This document shows, in pieces, positions 46,233-58,420 of a stretch of DNA of 64,000 bases. Below the pieces are notes generated by a model. The model was not told where the DNA came from and searched no databases. It was given only the letters and a program-made list of their open reading frames with translations. The translations under genes were made by a program, and so were the position numbers. This DNA comes from Saccharum officinarum (taxonomy: Eukaryota; Streptophyta; Magnoliopsida; Poales; Poaceae), in the NCBI GenBank assembly GCA_020631735.1, contig CM036197.1:50267880-50331879 (forward strand), given 5' to 3'. How positions within the stretch are numbered: position 1 is the first letter of the stretch; each line of letters starts with the position of its first letter.

Positions 46233-48465
46233 ATGGAGGATCGGAGCTGGATGTCTCTTCTCAATCGTATATGTGCTGAGTACTTAGATGGTATGAAATC
46301 ATTCATAAGTGCTGCAGAGGTGGATATGTTGAATCACCACAAGACAGCTATGTGGTGTCCATGCATTGATTGTAAGAATGAAAAGCAGTACTCAAGTTCA
46401 TCATTAGTCCATGCTCACCTGATCATCCGAGGATTCATGTGTGACTACAGATGTTGGAACAAGCATGGAGAAGGAGTTAATGATCGAGACTTGCAAGCTG
46501 GTTGTATGGACCAAGGATTCTGTGGTAACCTACGTCAGGATGATGGAACTCATGCTGCTAGTCAGGAGAATGAGGAAGTACCCTTTTGCAGCCCGGAACT
46601 CAGTGATGACAAGCTAGCAGATATTAGTGCCAATTATGTCCAGAAGGCAGAGGATCTCGAGGAGATGGTGCGTGATGCCATGGGGTTTGATGAGTGTACT
46701 GAGGCTGAGTTGAAGAAGTTGAAAAGGCTGGTGGCAGATATGAAGACGCCGCTCTATCAGAGCTGCAAGGAGAACTATACAAAGTTGTTTGCTACTCTCA
46801 AGCTTCTCCAGTTGAAGGCCAGACACCATTGGACTGACCGGAGCTTCGATGAATTGCTACATCTATTGGAGGACATGCTGCCTGAGAGGAATGAGTTACC
46901 CAAGACCACATATGAGGCCAAGCAGATTGTTTGCCCTATGGGATTGGAGGTCGAGAAAATTCATGCTTGTAAGAATGACTGTATCCTATACCGTGGTGAT
47001 AACGCTGAACTAACTGAATGCCCTGAGTGTGGAACCTCTCGATACAAACGAAGAAATGACGGGGGTGATGAGGACAAGAGACATGGAGCTCCTCAGAAGG
47101 TGGCATGGTACTTTCCTATAATTCCTCGATTGAAGCGTTTGTTTGCAACTGCCAAGGACGCACAACTGTTGAGTTGGCACAAGGAGGGACGCAAGATTGA
47201 TGATTACCTACGGCATCCAGCAGATGCTATTCAGTGGTGCGTCATCGATTCCAAGTATGGATTTTTTAAAGATGAGTCAAGGAATATTCGCTTTGCACTG
47301 AGCACAGATGGCATGAACCCATTCGGTCACATGAGTAGCTCACATAGTGTCTGGCCTGTGTTATTGTCTATCTACAACATTCCACCGTGGTTGTGTAACA
47401 AGAGGAAATACATGATGATGCCACTTTTGATATCAGGTCCGCTTCAACCAGGGAATGATATTGATGTGTTTCTGAGGCCAGTTGTGGATGAGCTCAAGAT
47501 GCTCTGGTCAGATGGTGTCAAGGTATATGACGGGTTCAAGCGAGAGTCATTCAAGTTGCATGCCATGGTGTTAAGCACCATCACTGATGTTCCGGGGCAC
47601 CGTTGCTTATCTAGGCAGTCTAAAGGAGAGAAAGATTGCTTTCAATGCTTAGATGATACTGAGACTCTTTGGCTGAACAATTCAAAGAAGAGGGTGTACA
47701 TAAGACATCGCCGTTTCCTTCCCCGATCCCATCCTTACCGGCGCATGAAATGCCAGTTTGATGGCACGATTGAGATAGGATCTGCTCCGAGACATTTCAC
47801 TGGGCGTGATGTTTATGACCAAGTAAAAGATGTCAATGTTACATTTGGGAAGAACCTTGGAAAGAGAAAGCGCAAGGAAGAAACCCTTGGAAAGAGAAAG
47901 CGCAAGGAAGAAGTTGCTAATAAGAGGTGGAAGAAGATGTCTATTCTATGGGAACTACCTTATTGGAAAGACTTAGCAGTTCGCCACAGCATCGATGTCA
48001 TGCATGTGAAAAAGAATGTTTGTGGGAGCTTACTGGAACACTCATGAACAGCAAGGGGAAAAGCAAGGACCATGCAAATGCACGAGCAGACATGGAAGAT
48101 TTGGATATAAGGCCCGAGTTGCGTCCTGAGGGCCCCAGTGCCCAACTACCATTATCTGCCATAAATCTAACTAGGGAAGAGAAGCAGGAGTTGTGCGACT
48201 TCTTTCGTAGCGTGAAAGTTCCCTCTAGATACTCCGCAGACATCAGGAAACTTGTGGCGGCAAAAGAGAACAAAATGCAGGTTGGGTACAAGGATGAACC
48301 ATTCGTACTTGCAGCTCAGGTTTCCTAAGTCTTTTATGTGCTCGACACGAGAAACAAGAAACGCCTTGTAGTTCTCCCTGGTAAAAAAACGGGTTGTCGG
48401 GGTTGAAAATGATGTGGACGAGGAAGAGTACAATCAATATGATGAAGTCCCTCCTTTTGGTGATT
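46233..48465 (+). pseudogene. CACTA TNP2-type transposase, frameshifted and internally deleted
   Basis: A 604-codon frame (46233-48047) begins MEDRSWMSLLNRICAEYLDG with a transposase-associated domain at residues 3-75 (WCPCIDCKN...HLIIRGF), a spacer, a zinc ribbon-like C...CPECG (about 245-270), and the TNP2 core at about 300-500 (LSTDGMNPFG and STITDVPGHRC carry likely catalytic aspartates). LGKRKRKEE is duplicated (47856-47910). A 1-base loss at about 48030 shifts the frame: the text continues as GTLMNSKGKSKDHANARADM in the next frame to 48328. The central region usually found after this in TNP2 proteins is missing, and the end appears as VFYVLDTRNKKRLVVLPG with EEEYNQYDEVPPF, stopping at about 48465. 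Not functional. Confidence 0.9.
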
Positions 48466-48640
48466 AGATCCTCCCTGTGATTCTGGGAGTGAGAAAACTC
48501 CATATTTACGACAAGGTCATGTAGAAGAGGCCACCGTGGCAAAAGGCCGCCGAAAACGGCAAGTACGCAAGAACTGATGCACATGTGATATTTTATTGGG
48601 CTGATGCTCTCAACAATGCTGGTTAGTTGGCAATGTATCA

Positions 48641-49935
48641 CAAGGAATGATTGCAGGAGCTGCTGTAAGTTATACTGTTCTTTCTACTGATTTTTGATGT
48701 ATTCTTTTTGCTGAACATGTGCAGAAATTCAGAGATTTTTTGTAAATATGTTGTAGTGTTCAGTAAGTAAATCCATGTACTACTACCAGATCTTTTTTTT
48801 TTCTGAGATGATCCATTGTCAGTCTTACAGTCAGAACTGCTGCTTGAAATGGCACTGACTTGATGATCCATTATCTATTTGTTTACAGGGATAAAGACCC
48901 ACAATCTAGTTAGGAAGTTCATAAAGATACAACCTGCATTTCTTTCATGGAAAGGCAAAGCAAAGCTGCATTCTGATAGGCTAAAATTACTGCCTGTTAA
49001 TATAGAGAACACTGGATGACAGACTGTTAATTTACAGGTATTTATATTATACAACTTGAGAGACATGCCTTCTATATGAACATGACCAGTAGCTTATGTA
49101 TTTTCCATTAATCTCCTTCTAGGTGTACAGAATTGCATATCTTCTTTAGTTGTTAATAATTCATTTTCCAGAGAATCTCCAAATCTGATGTGATTCTGTC
49201 TAATTACTTACAGTAGTTTTCACTTTTCAAAATTCAGCATGAGTCATTTATTGTTCAAAGCTGTTTTTGTTGTCAAAGGACTCATTTGTTCAGGCAAATG
49301 ACTATCTCTGCTGGTTTTGAACGAGTATTTGAGGTTGGCCCTGTATTCAGAGCAAATAACAAGCTCTAAATCAGTGAGGTCATCATCTGGTCCTGCTTCT
49401 GGACTCAAGGGTGTTGTTGAATCCAATAATCTCAGCTGCTTTGCATAGTTACTGTTGCATAATTCAGAGCTTGTCAAATTTCTTGAGGTACTGCTTTGCA
49501 TACATTGACATTGACATTGACATAGTACTGTTTCTTATTTTGTTCAGAGGTAAATGCCATAGTAGCTCTCCTTATTTTGTTCAGAGGTAAATGCAGCTGA
49601 ATATCGTTCTTTTCTTTTCTTTTTTGTGTGTAGTCAGTGTTTTTGTGTGTAGACAATGTTGTAGATTGATACTTCTATTTTTTATATGCAGATTTCAGTT
49701 TTCAAGCGGATAGTTGTCTGGTTATCGAGTGTCACACATAGGTTTAGAGGTTCAGTGTTTGATTGGGTAGTTGGTTCAGAGGTTCAGTACTTCCTCTTTC
49801 TCATTTCAGTACGCAGAGCGGAGGCAGGGACAGCAACTGGGTCGTTCTTTTCTGTTTGGGCCGGAAACCTGGCAGGCCCAAAGTAACATGTACACGCATC
49901 CCTCCACTCTCCCTCCACTCCCTCTCATGTCTGTA
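48641..49935. other. No gene recognised
   Basis: AT-rich sequence with T-rich runs and small repeats (GTTCAGAGGTAAATGC at 49543 and 49580). It may be residual CACTA interior. I see no coding region or element terminus. Confidence 0.5.
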
Positions 49936-50165
49936 ACCCTATCCCCGTAGTCCCCGTAGTCCCGCAGCCGATTCTCCCCCGCAGTCCCGTAGCCGCCTCT
50001 CTCCCGCAGCCCTATCGCGTGCGCCGCAGTCCCCGCAGTCCCGCAGCCGATTCTCCCGCAGCCCTATCGCGTCCCCGCAGATCCCGCAGTCCGCAGCCGA
50101 TTCTCCCCCGCAGTCCCGCAGCCGCCTCTCTCCCACAGTCCCGCAGCAGCCTCTCTCCAGCAGCC
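49936..50165. repeat. CCCGCAG-type minisatellite
   Basis: Units such as CCCGCAGTC, CCCGCAGCC and GATTCTCCCCCGCAG recur more than 15 times in 230 bp, with higher-order blocks (CGCAGCCGATTCTC three times). All reading frames are open because the array is low in stops, so the overlapping frames are not evidence of genes. A related ACCCTATCCCC string occurs at about 49936 and 50518. Confidence 0.9.
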
Positions 50166-50974
50166 AGTGTAGCCATTCGCGAGCAAGACGATGCAGGAGG
50201 TGAGGATGGTGTAGACGATGCAGGAGGAGGCTGCGTCGGCGTAGGCGTCGGCGACACAGGAGGAGGCGGCACCGGCGCTATTGGAGGCGACATAGGAGGC
50301 TTCGTCGGCGACGGCCTGTGCCCTTCGAGCAAAGACCCAGGCTCCTTCCTCCGGCTCCTTCTTCACACCCACAAGTCTACTACTAACAGGCAGCTGCACC
50401 TCCAACATTGCCATCTCAGTATCACCCCCAACATTGAGGATTGGTGAATTCGGGTATGTTTCAAATTGTACAGGCGTAGTTATCCATCTATTATCATTAT
50501 TGTTGTTATCATCTGTAACCCTATCCCCATAGATTTTAATTGGATGGTTCTTGTGTTGGTGAGGCAGAGAAGGGTGACCATGTTGGATTAGATTGGGGGG
50601 AGTGAAGTGTTGGACCCTGTTCCAATTGGTCTTTTTTTCTTCTTCTTATTTTGAATAAAATATATAGTGTCCAAAAGAACCTGGTGAAAGTGAAAATTTA
50701 GAACTCATCATTTGTGTAGCCCTCTGTATATTTGATCTCATGGATGTCATTCAGGTTGAGGTGCAGATAAGTGTGTTATTAGCTTGCTTGTAGAAACCTT
50801 ATTCGAGTTAAATATATACATCGGTCCGGTTTTGTACTTTTGATATTGATGTTGACATGTTTCTTTTAGTTTAATACATTGACTTGTTTTTTCTTGCTAC
50901 TTGGTCACTCTGGTTCCGTGTACCTCTCAATTTTCTTCTAAGCACACAGACAATCTCGCTTTGAACTTTAGCAG

Positions 50975-52294
50975 TGTAACAGAACTGACCAAATTATAAG
51001 AGCACAAGTACAAAAACAAGCACCGAAGCGCTCAAATTTTCGAACTTGAGCCCATATAATCCCGGTAGTCAATCGAAACCACGAAGGATTTCAAACCAAC
51101 TTGCTTACAACCAAGATCGCATCATTCAACATACAACATCATACGTACATTACACAAGTAGTTCCGAAATAAGTTTACACACATGGAGTCGCAAATATTA
51201 CAAACCAAGTTTATAAAGTAGCGGAAGCATACACACACACACCGGTTGTTTAACTACTGCCAGTCTTGTTGATCAACAACCCGCAAAAGCATCAGGAAAG
51301 TACATAAAAGATGATCACGCCCTAGTGATCTAGTCTTCGTCACCCGCAGGGTGGAGACAATTTTTGCAGAAGCCTTGGTAGAGCATATCATCTGCAACAG
51401 GAGGGAATAAACCCTGAGTACTGGAATGTACTTAGCTAGACTTATCCGTTAAAAACCAGAAATAAGATGACACCAAGGATTATGCAAGGCTTTCATAATT
51501 GGAGCTGGCTGACATTACCTTTTGCGGAAAAACATAAGTAATTTAAACTCTTTTCACCTGTACTAGCATTTATTTTTAGCATTTACCTGTCATCTATCTT
51601 AGCACCTGTACTAAGCATGCACTTGATTATAATCAAACAATTATCATTATTATATCCAGAGCAGGTATGAATTGTGGCAACATTGTATCATTCCCTTAAC
51701 CACCGGTTCATTTAATGAGATCTACGTTGCCGCTGCTCAAGTCAAGTGCTCACTAACCGGGAGCGACGGCGATTCGAATCGAATTCCTATCCAGCTGGAG
51801 GGGTATTTCTAACACTCACCGCGCAGGCCCCTGCCAGGGTCGCACAAGCCACCTTTTCATATGATTCAGGAATCGCGGGTCCGAATGATGTCGCGACCCC
51901 AAGGGCGACACTCTGCTAGGTGATAGGGACTCTAACCCCCCTTGGTCTCATGCCAATGTCCCAAGCACATCCTTTCTCTCCTCCAAGAAGCAACCTACCA
52001 TTCGATTCCCGGCCTGAATCAAATTACTCGGCTTCGCGGTCGGAACGACTTATCCGGCCAACTAAGTGTTAGACTGCGTTCAACATGACTCAAGGACGTA
52101 CAGCGAATCGGTCCTTAAACGACTCAGACGGGCATAGCTCCACACCCAAGACGTGAAGTGTCTTGCGGCTGTACTATCGAACTCCCGCCCGGTCTCAATT
52201 TCATTTTTAAGCAGGTTCCATCCACGATAGCCATAAGGGAAGCTCTGTGGACTCTTCCTCCTACATCTCGCGGATCACCGGAAATCACCCGACT
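50975..52294. mobile_element. Probable LTR-retrotransposon segment reaching the assembly gap
   Basis: The boundary TGTAACAGAACTGACC at 50975 looks like an LTR start. The sequence has the flavour of long non-coding grass LTRs (GTAGCGGAAGC..., CCTGAGTACTGGAATGTAC, GGGTCGCACAAGCC) and resembles the style, though not the exact sequence, of the LTR at 61253. No protein domain is present. The other end is lost in the N gap. Confidence 0.5.
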
Positions 52295-52394
52295 NNNNNN
52301 NNNNNNNNNNNNNNNNNNNNNNNNNNNNNNNNNNNNNNNNNNNNNNNNNNNNNNNNNNNNNNNNNNNNNNNNNNNNNNNNNNNNNNNNNNNNNN
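52295..52394. other. Assembly gap (100 N)
   Basis: Exactly 100 undetermined bases, the usual placeholder for a gap of unknown size. Open frames running through it are not meaningful. Confidence 0.99.
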
Positions 52395-53474
52395 CCGGTA
52401 CGGCAGCCTCGACAGCGCGCGCCTTCTCGGCGAGCGATCACACGCAGTTCAACGCCTCCGACATGGGCGAGGAGGGTGTCATGAGGCGGCTGACGCTGGA
52501 CTACGACGGCAACCTCCGTCTGTACAGCCTCGACGACGCCGACGGGAGCTGGCGCGCCACGTGGGCCGCGCTCCCGCGGCAGTGCGAACGTGCACGGTGT
52601 CTGTGGCCGCTACGGCGTGTGCGCGTACCAGCCGCTGCCGGCGCCGGGCTGGCGCTGGCGTGCTCGTGCCCGGAGGGTTCGTGGCCCGCGACGCCAGCGA
52701 CTGGAGCAAGGGCTGCCGCCGCGAGTTCCACGTCAGATGTGGCGAACCTGTCTACTTCGCGGAGATGCCCAGCTTCGACTTCTGGGGCTTCGACTTCAAC
52801 TACACCCCTGGGTGTTCATGGAGACGTGCCGGAATATGTGCCTCGACGACTGCAACTGCGAGGCGTTCGGCTACAGGATGGGCACCGGCGAGTGCTACCC
52901 TAAGATCGCCTTGTGGAACGGGCCGGGCTCCGGACATCAGCAAGCAGAACATCTTCCTCAAGGTCCGGCGCGTCTCAAGGTCAAGGGCCTGAACCCGACG
53001 GTGCTGGACTTCCATGGCCATGCCTGCACAGTGCAGGAGCGGAACGCCAGCGTCGTCGGCTCCTCCTACTTCCATGTCAGGGGAAACAGGATAAAGTTCG
53101 CCTACTTCTACGCATTCCTTGCGGTGATATTCGTCGTGGTCTCGTGGAGGCCATTTTCATCGTCGTCGGGTGCATGTTCGTATTCCGAGCTGACCCGACC
53201 GCTGCCAGAAGACGGGTGCACAACGAAGAAGGGTACGCGCTTGCTGTTCAGCCATTTCAGGAGGTTCACCTACGACGAGCTGTCGGACGCCACCGGCAGG
53301 TTCTCGGACAGGCTCGGAAAGGGCGCGTCAGGGACCGTGTACAGGGGCGTGTTGGAGGACGGCCGCGGCGTCGCGTGAAGCGGCTAGACGACCTGTCGCA
53401 GGGCGACGAGGTGTTCCGGTCGGAGCTAAGCGTGATCGGCGGATCAACCACATGAACCTGGTCCGGATGTGGGG
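52395..53474 (+). pseudogene. S-domain (G-type lectin) receptor kinase, 5' part, broken
   Basis: Such proteins are plasma-membrane receptor kinases with a bulb-lectin domain, S-locus glycoprotein domain, PAN domain, membrane helix and Ser/Thr kinase. The lectin domain is missing (gap or LTR upstream). In shifting frames one reads an S-locus segment (RLTLDYDGNLRLYSLDD, CGRYGVCAYQPLPAPG), a PAN-like part (CRNMCLDDCNCEAFGYRMG), a membrane helix (FAYFYAFLAVIFVV, about 53096-53137) and the start of the kinase (RFTYDELSDATGRF, GKGASGTVYRGVLEDG, about 53263-53363). At 53370-53378 a 1-base loss before the ATP lysine gives GTC GCG TGA. Many other single-base indels occur. The frame is cut at 53474 in MNLVRMWG by the Copia element and resumes at 60267. 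Confidence 0.9.
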
Positions 53475-53972
53475 TGTTATAGTTCTAGGACCCGATAGCA
53501 GTAGATCAGCGGGTAGTACTATGTATTTCGGTTACGAACATCAAGATTCTAGTGAAAGAACTACCGGATCCGAGATGTAGAGAGAGGAGGAGATTGGGGT
53601 AGTGCAAACCATCTGTGGGAATGGGTGCGGTGGAGTTCGATCCGGACGCCATCACGAACGTTGATGGCGGCTGCATACGGGCAGCGACGTTCGGGGAAGG
53701 GAAGGTCGGTGCAGGGAGATCGGCGATGACCGAGTGGAGGCGGAGGTGCTTCCCGTCGCTCACAGCGCGACCCTCGAGATCGGTTAGGGTTATAGGTGGG
53801 GAATGGCGGCTCTGATGAACCTCGTGACTCGAGCCCCGGCTCCCCACCTCCTTTATATAGCGCTGCGCGACGGGGGCCCACCAGCCATTGTTGGGCTGGG
53901 CGCCCCCGATCAGGGCGCGGATCAAGGGCCTAATGTGTCGTTGGGCTCATTAGAGGAGAGATCAACCTTACA
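53475..53972 (-). repeat. Copia 3' LTR (left in the window)
   Basis: On the + strand it begins TGTTATAGTTCTAGGACC and ends GATCAACCTTACA, giving TG...CA on either strand. A TATA-like TATATAG lies at about 53853-53859 in front of the GC-rich promoter part. It differs from its partner LTR mostly by single-base changes in homopolymer runs. Confidence 0.95.
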
Positions 53973-53985
53973 TTCTCCCCCTTGA
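53973..53985 (-). other. Copia polypurine tract
   Basis: Read on the minus strand, AAGGGGGAGAA lies immediately upstream of the 3' LTR, as expected for the plus-strand primer of reverse transcription. Confidence 0.85.
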
Positions 53986-54173
53986 TCTCACTTATACTTT
54001 AACCTTTCATCTTTGACTTCAATGCTTTTAACTTTACTCGTTTCATCACAAATAAGTGCATAGAACATGTTTCATCGTCACGATCAATCGCCGATAGATT
54101 TGATAGCTACAATGCACATCTCTGATCTGAAACAATTACTTTAACTTTTGGGCCCTTTATTATAGTCCAGGAG

Positions 54174-57100
54174 TCATAGGCTTTCCCTTAAACTCATGCC
54201 GGCTACATGTTCTCTGAACACGTTGGGTGGTAAGCCTTTTGTAAGCGGATCCGCGAGCATCTTTTCAGTACTTATATGCTCAAGACTTATAATTTGATCC
54301 CGGACTTTATCCTTCACAACATAATACTTTATGTCAATGTGTTTGGCAGCACCACTTGACTTATTGTTGTGAGCGTACTGTACTGCTGGATCATTATCAC
54401 AGTATAACTTTAGTGGCTTATGTATGCTGTCGACCACATTCAAACCGGGTATGAACTTCTTTAGCCAGTTCACCTGCCTCGTTGCCTCATAACACGCTAC
54501 AAACTCGGCATACATTGTGGACGATGTAGTGACGGTTTGTTTCGAGCTTTTCCATGAAATTGCTCCTCCTGTGAGAGTGAATACATATCCTGACGTGGAT
54601 TTTCTATCATCTCCCGCATAATCAGAATCCGAATACCCTACTATCTGAAGAGAATCTGATTTTCTGTACGTCAACATGAGGCCTTTCGTACCTTGCAAAT
54701 ATCGCAAGACTTTCTTTACCAATTTCCAGTGTTCAATTCCTGGATTACTTTGAATCTGCCAAGCAACCCGGTAACAAAAGCTAAATCAGGGCGTGTGCAC
54801 ACTTGAGCATATTGTAGGCTTCCGACAGCAGAAGCATATGGAACCACTTTCATTTGATCGAGCTCGTATTGGTTCCCAGGACATTGAAAATCCCCATATC
54901 TGTCGCCCTTGACCATGGGTGCAGGTGAGACACTACATTTATGCATACTGAATTTCTTTAAAACTTTTTCTATGTATGCCTTTTGTGATAGTCCTAATAC
55001 CCCTTTACTTCTATCTCGGTGAATCTCTATGCCCAAAACAAATGAAGCTTCACCAAGATCTTTCATATCAAATTTTAAAGATAAAAACTTCTTTATTTCA
55101 GTAGTAGACTGACATCACTACTAGCGAGTAAGATATCATCTACATACAGGATTAGGAGATATATCTTCTATTCTTAACTTTGTATAAACACAATTATCTT
55201 TAATATTTTCTTTAAACCCAAAATTCTTTATTGTTCTGTCAAACTTCAAGTACCACTGTCTCGAAGCTTGCTTTAACCCATAAATCGATTTCTTTAAGCG
55301 GCATCCCATTCGTTCTTTTCCTTCTACGACAAAACCTTTCGGTTGTGCCATATAAACATTTTTCTCTAGATCCCCATTCAGGAGTGCCGTTTTTACATCC
55401 ATCTGATGTAATTCTAAATTATAGTGTGCCACTAATGTCATTATAATTCTAAAGGAATCCTTACATGAGACTGGAGAAAACGTCTCATTGTAATCAATCT
55501 CTTCTCTTTGTGTGAAACCTTTTGCCACAAGTCGCGCTTTAAATCTTTCAATATTCCCTTGGGAGTCACGTTTTGTCTTGTAGACCCATTTACAGCCTAC
55601 TGTCTTGGCTCCTTTAGGAATAGACTCTAAGTCCCAAACTTTGTTGGTACTCATTGACTTTATTTCATCTTCCATGGCCTCAAGCCACTTGGATGAATTA
55701 TCGCTTCTCATGGCTTCTTCAAATGAAGTGGGATCATCCTCCATTTGAAATTCTTCAGTGTTATACACCTCATAATCATCAGGTATAGCTGATCTTCTAA
55801 CTCTTTGAGACCTTCTCGGGGCCTCCACATTTGGCACACCTTCTGTTTTGGGGCTGTTGTTGCTCCCCCTCATCTGTGGCATCAGTTTGTATAGGTTCCT
55901 GAAGGACAGGTTCCTCATCATTGTTTACTGTCACCACAGGAGAACTGACAACAGGTGTTGGTACTACAGTATCTGGCACTGTTGGTGCAATAAGAACAGG
56001 TAGTTCAAAGAATGGTTCCTAAAACATCGGAGTGGGCACACAAACCCGCTTCTCCTCAAGAACAATTTCTCGAGCCACCATGCTCCCCCTTATCATTTCA
56101 TCCTCTAAGATAACAGCGTGTCTTGTTTCTACAAATTTTGTGTATCTATCTGAACAGTAGAAACGAAAACCTTTTGACTTTTCAGGATAGCCAATAAAAT
56201 GGCAGCTAACTGTTTTGAGATCTAACTTCCTAATATTTGGGTTAAATACTTTTGCCTCAGCAGGACTCCCCCACACACGCAAGTGTTTTAGTGAGGGTTC
56301 TCTTCCTATCCATAACTCATATGGTGTTTTGGGCACCGCTTTACTTGGTACTCTATTTAGAATATGAATGGCGGTTTTTAACGCCTCCATCCATAGACTC
56401 AATGGCAAGTCAGAGTAACTCATCATACTACGTACCATATCCATTAAGGTACGGTTGCGCCTTTCAGCTATTCCGTTCTGCTGAGGTTCGCCCGGTGTAG
56501 AATACTAGGCTACTATGCCATTCTCCTGTAGAAACCTTGCAAAGGGTCCAGGAACTTGGCCATATAGGGTATGCCGATCGTAGTACTCCCCAGCACGATC
56601 AGACCGGACCACTTTAATCTTTAAATTATGCTGATTTTCAACTTCAGCCTTAAATATTTTAAATTTATCCAACGCTTCATTTCTTTCTTTAATTGGATAA
56701 ATATAACCATAACGGGAGTAGTCATCTGTGAATGTTATGAACGAGTCAAAACCATCCACACTTTTCACAGGAAAAGGACCACAGATGTCTGTGTGAATTA
56801 TTTGTAGAATTCATGTGCTTCGTTTAGCATCCTTTTTAATTTGCTTTGTGTATTTTCCTTTAATACATTCTCTGCACTGTTCAAAGTCTGAGAACTCTAA
56901 TGAGGAAGAATATCATTCTTAACTAGTCTCTCTATTCTCCCCCTCGAAATATGGCCTAAACGACAGTGCAATAATTTCGACGACGCATCTTGAGTTCTTT
57001 TTCGTTTTCTATTCGCGTTCACAAACGAGAATACGTTATCATTCGCATCACATACGGAATCACATTTTCACGAAGTGATAACAAATAAAGATCTGCTTTT

Positions 57101-57563
57101 GAAAAGCAAGCCAACACATTCATTATTACATAATATTTCACATTGCCATCTCCAAAATGGCAATCAATCCATCGTTGTCCAAACATGACACACTAATCAA
57201 ATTTCTTTGTAATGACGGAACAAATAAAACATCTTTTAACAAAAGAATGAATCCATCAACAAGCTCTAAGGAGACATCGCCAACAGCTTCGACGTCTGCT
57301 TGGACTCCTTTTGCGACTTTAACGTGCCTTTCGCTTCTTTGCGTAGTTCTCGTCGAACGGAATCCCTGTAAAGAATTAGCAACATGGACAGTTGCTCCTG
57401 AGTCAATCCACCAAGTAGATTTCGAATATTGTACATACAGGGATTCATTTATAAACGTAATCATGTTCTCACCTTGCTTTGCCATGATCATCTTTAGGAA
57501 ATCGGGACAATCTTTCTTGTAATGTCCCGTCTTCTTGCAGTGAAGACACTGATCTTTGTTCAC
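54174..57563 (-). pseudogene. Copia pol (protease, integrase, RT, RNase H), broken
   Basis: Read leftward: zinc knuckle CLHCKKTGHYKKDC (about 57550-57510), protease WWIDSGATVHVA (about 57420), integrase (FITFTDDYSRYGYIY, RSDRAGEYYD, 56745-56575), reverse transcriptase (ARLVAKGFTQREEIDYNETF, MDVKTALLNGD, YVDD at about 55128-55145), and RNase H (SWKSSKQTVTTSST, KYYVVKDKV, to 54174). Interruptions include a TAG at 56505-56507 where related elements have a glutamine codon, and further stops or shifts near 55130, 55930, 56018 and 56770-57137. The segment order and spacing are otherwise normal for Copia. Confidence 0.93.
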
Positions 57564-57569
57564 TACAAA

Positions 57570-58420
57570 TTATTTCTGCTGAGACTGATGCTGCATGGGA
57601 GCCTTGCCCTTTGGCTTTGAGGGAGAGTTGGCATTGGCATTGAAATTATTTCTTTTGTTATCTTTAACGAAACTGAGAGTGCCACCATTGGCGGCTTTTA
57701 TCCTCTCTTCCTCTTGTGCACACATTGCCATACAACGTTCTAAATCCATTTCTCGGCTGAATGTTGTAGTTGACAACAAAAGTGTCAAACTCTTTTGGTA
57801 AAGAAGCAAAAATCAGATGGACAAGAAACTCTTCAGTAAGAGCCAGGTCCATTGATTTGAGCTTGTTGTTCAAATGATTCATCTTTGATATGTGCTCTCG
57901 AATGCCATTGCCATGTCCACCTCCGGTGTATTTTTCTGTCACCAGCTGCTTGATCAGCTGGGTGCATATGTCTTTGAAGAGCCATAGAACTGACTCTTTG
58001 TCCTTTCTAAGTACTCTGTGACAGTGTCACACTCTTGGATTGAGCCCATTATGGTAGGCTCAATCTGTTCTTTATGACAGCAACACATTTTTTGTTGGCA
58101 TTGACCCACTTTTGCTTTTGTAGGTCATATGCCATCTGTATGGGATCATGGTCCCTCTCTTTTTTCTGCCATTCAGCATCAGACTCATTGGCCTCCCTCA
58201 CCGGTGCCACAGGATCGCTGGGCATGGTGTGGTGACCACCCAGCCCACCTCAGCCAAAACAAAAGCGAGGTCAATTTTCTTTTTCCATTCATTGTAGTTG
58301 TCACCTTTGAGGATGGATATCTTTGATAAACCCCATCAAAGAGTAACCTCCTGAAAATATAAATCATATAGAGTGAGAACATAAGTACAAAAATAGTTGC
58401 ATGCTTTAATTCCAACGTTG
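57570..58420 (-). pseudogene. Copia gag (UBN2-type), broken
   Basis: The minus strand reads, with frame changes, GDNYNEWKKKIDLAFVLAEV (about 58295-58240), EWQKKERDHDPIQMAY, GSIQECDTVTEYLERTKSQF (about 58045-57990), HISKMNHLNNKLKSMDLALT and FASLPKEFDTFVVNYN (57905-57760), then EEERIKAANGGTLSF. This is the gag/UBN2 domain that precedes the zinc knuckle. Single-base indels break it at several places (about 58215, 57945 and 57755). Confidence 0.88.

Larger units (their letters stand above)
44613..48640 (+). mobile_element. CACTA (En/Spm) element, left end and transposase; right end not seen
   Basis: The terminus CACTATGCCAGAAAA starts at 44613 after TTT. It is followed by an array of subterminal motifs (44650-45010), a GC-rich leader with possible introns (45100-46230) and a TNP2-type transposase (46233 to about 48465). 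I find no matching TAGTG terminus with subterminal motifs to the right, so the element is truncated, or its right end lies in the rearranged DNA after 48640. The end coordinate is approximate. Confidence 0.85.

Noticed and set aside
49939..50447. Overlapping frames across the CCCGCAG minisatellite
   Set aside because: The repeat lacks stop codons in several frames, and the predicted peptides are simple repeats.
52124..52903. Open frames crossing the N gap
   Set aside because: They translate undetermined bases. Only the part after 52394 has meaning, as part of the receptor kinase.
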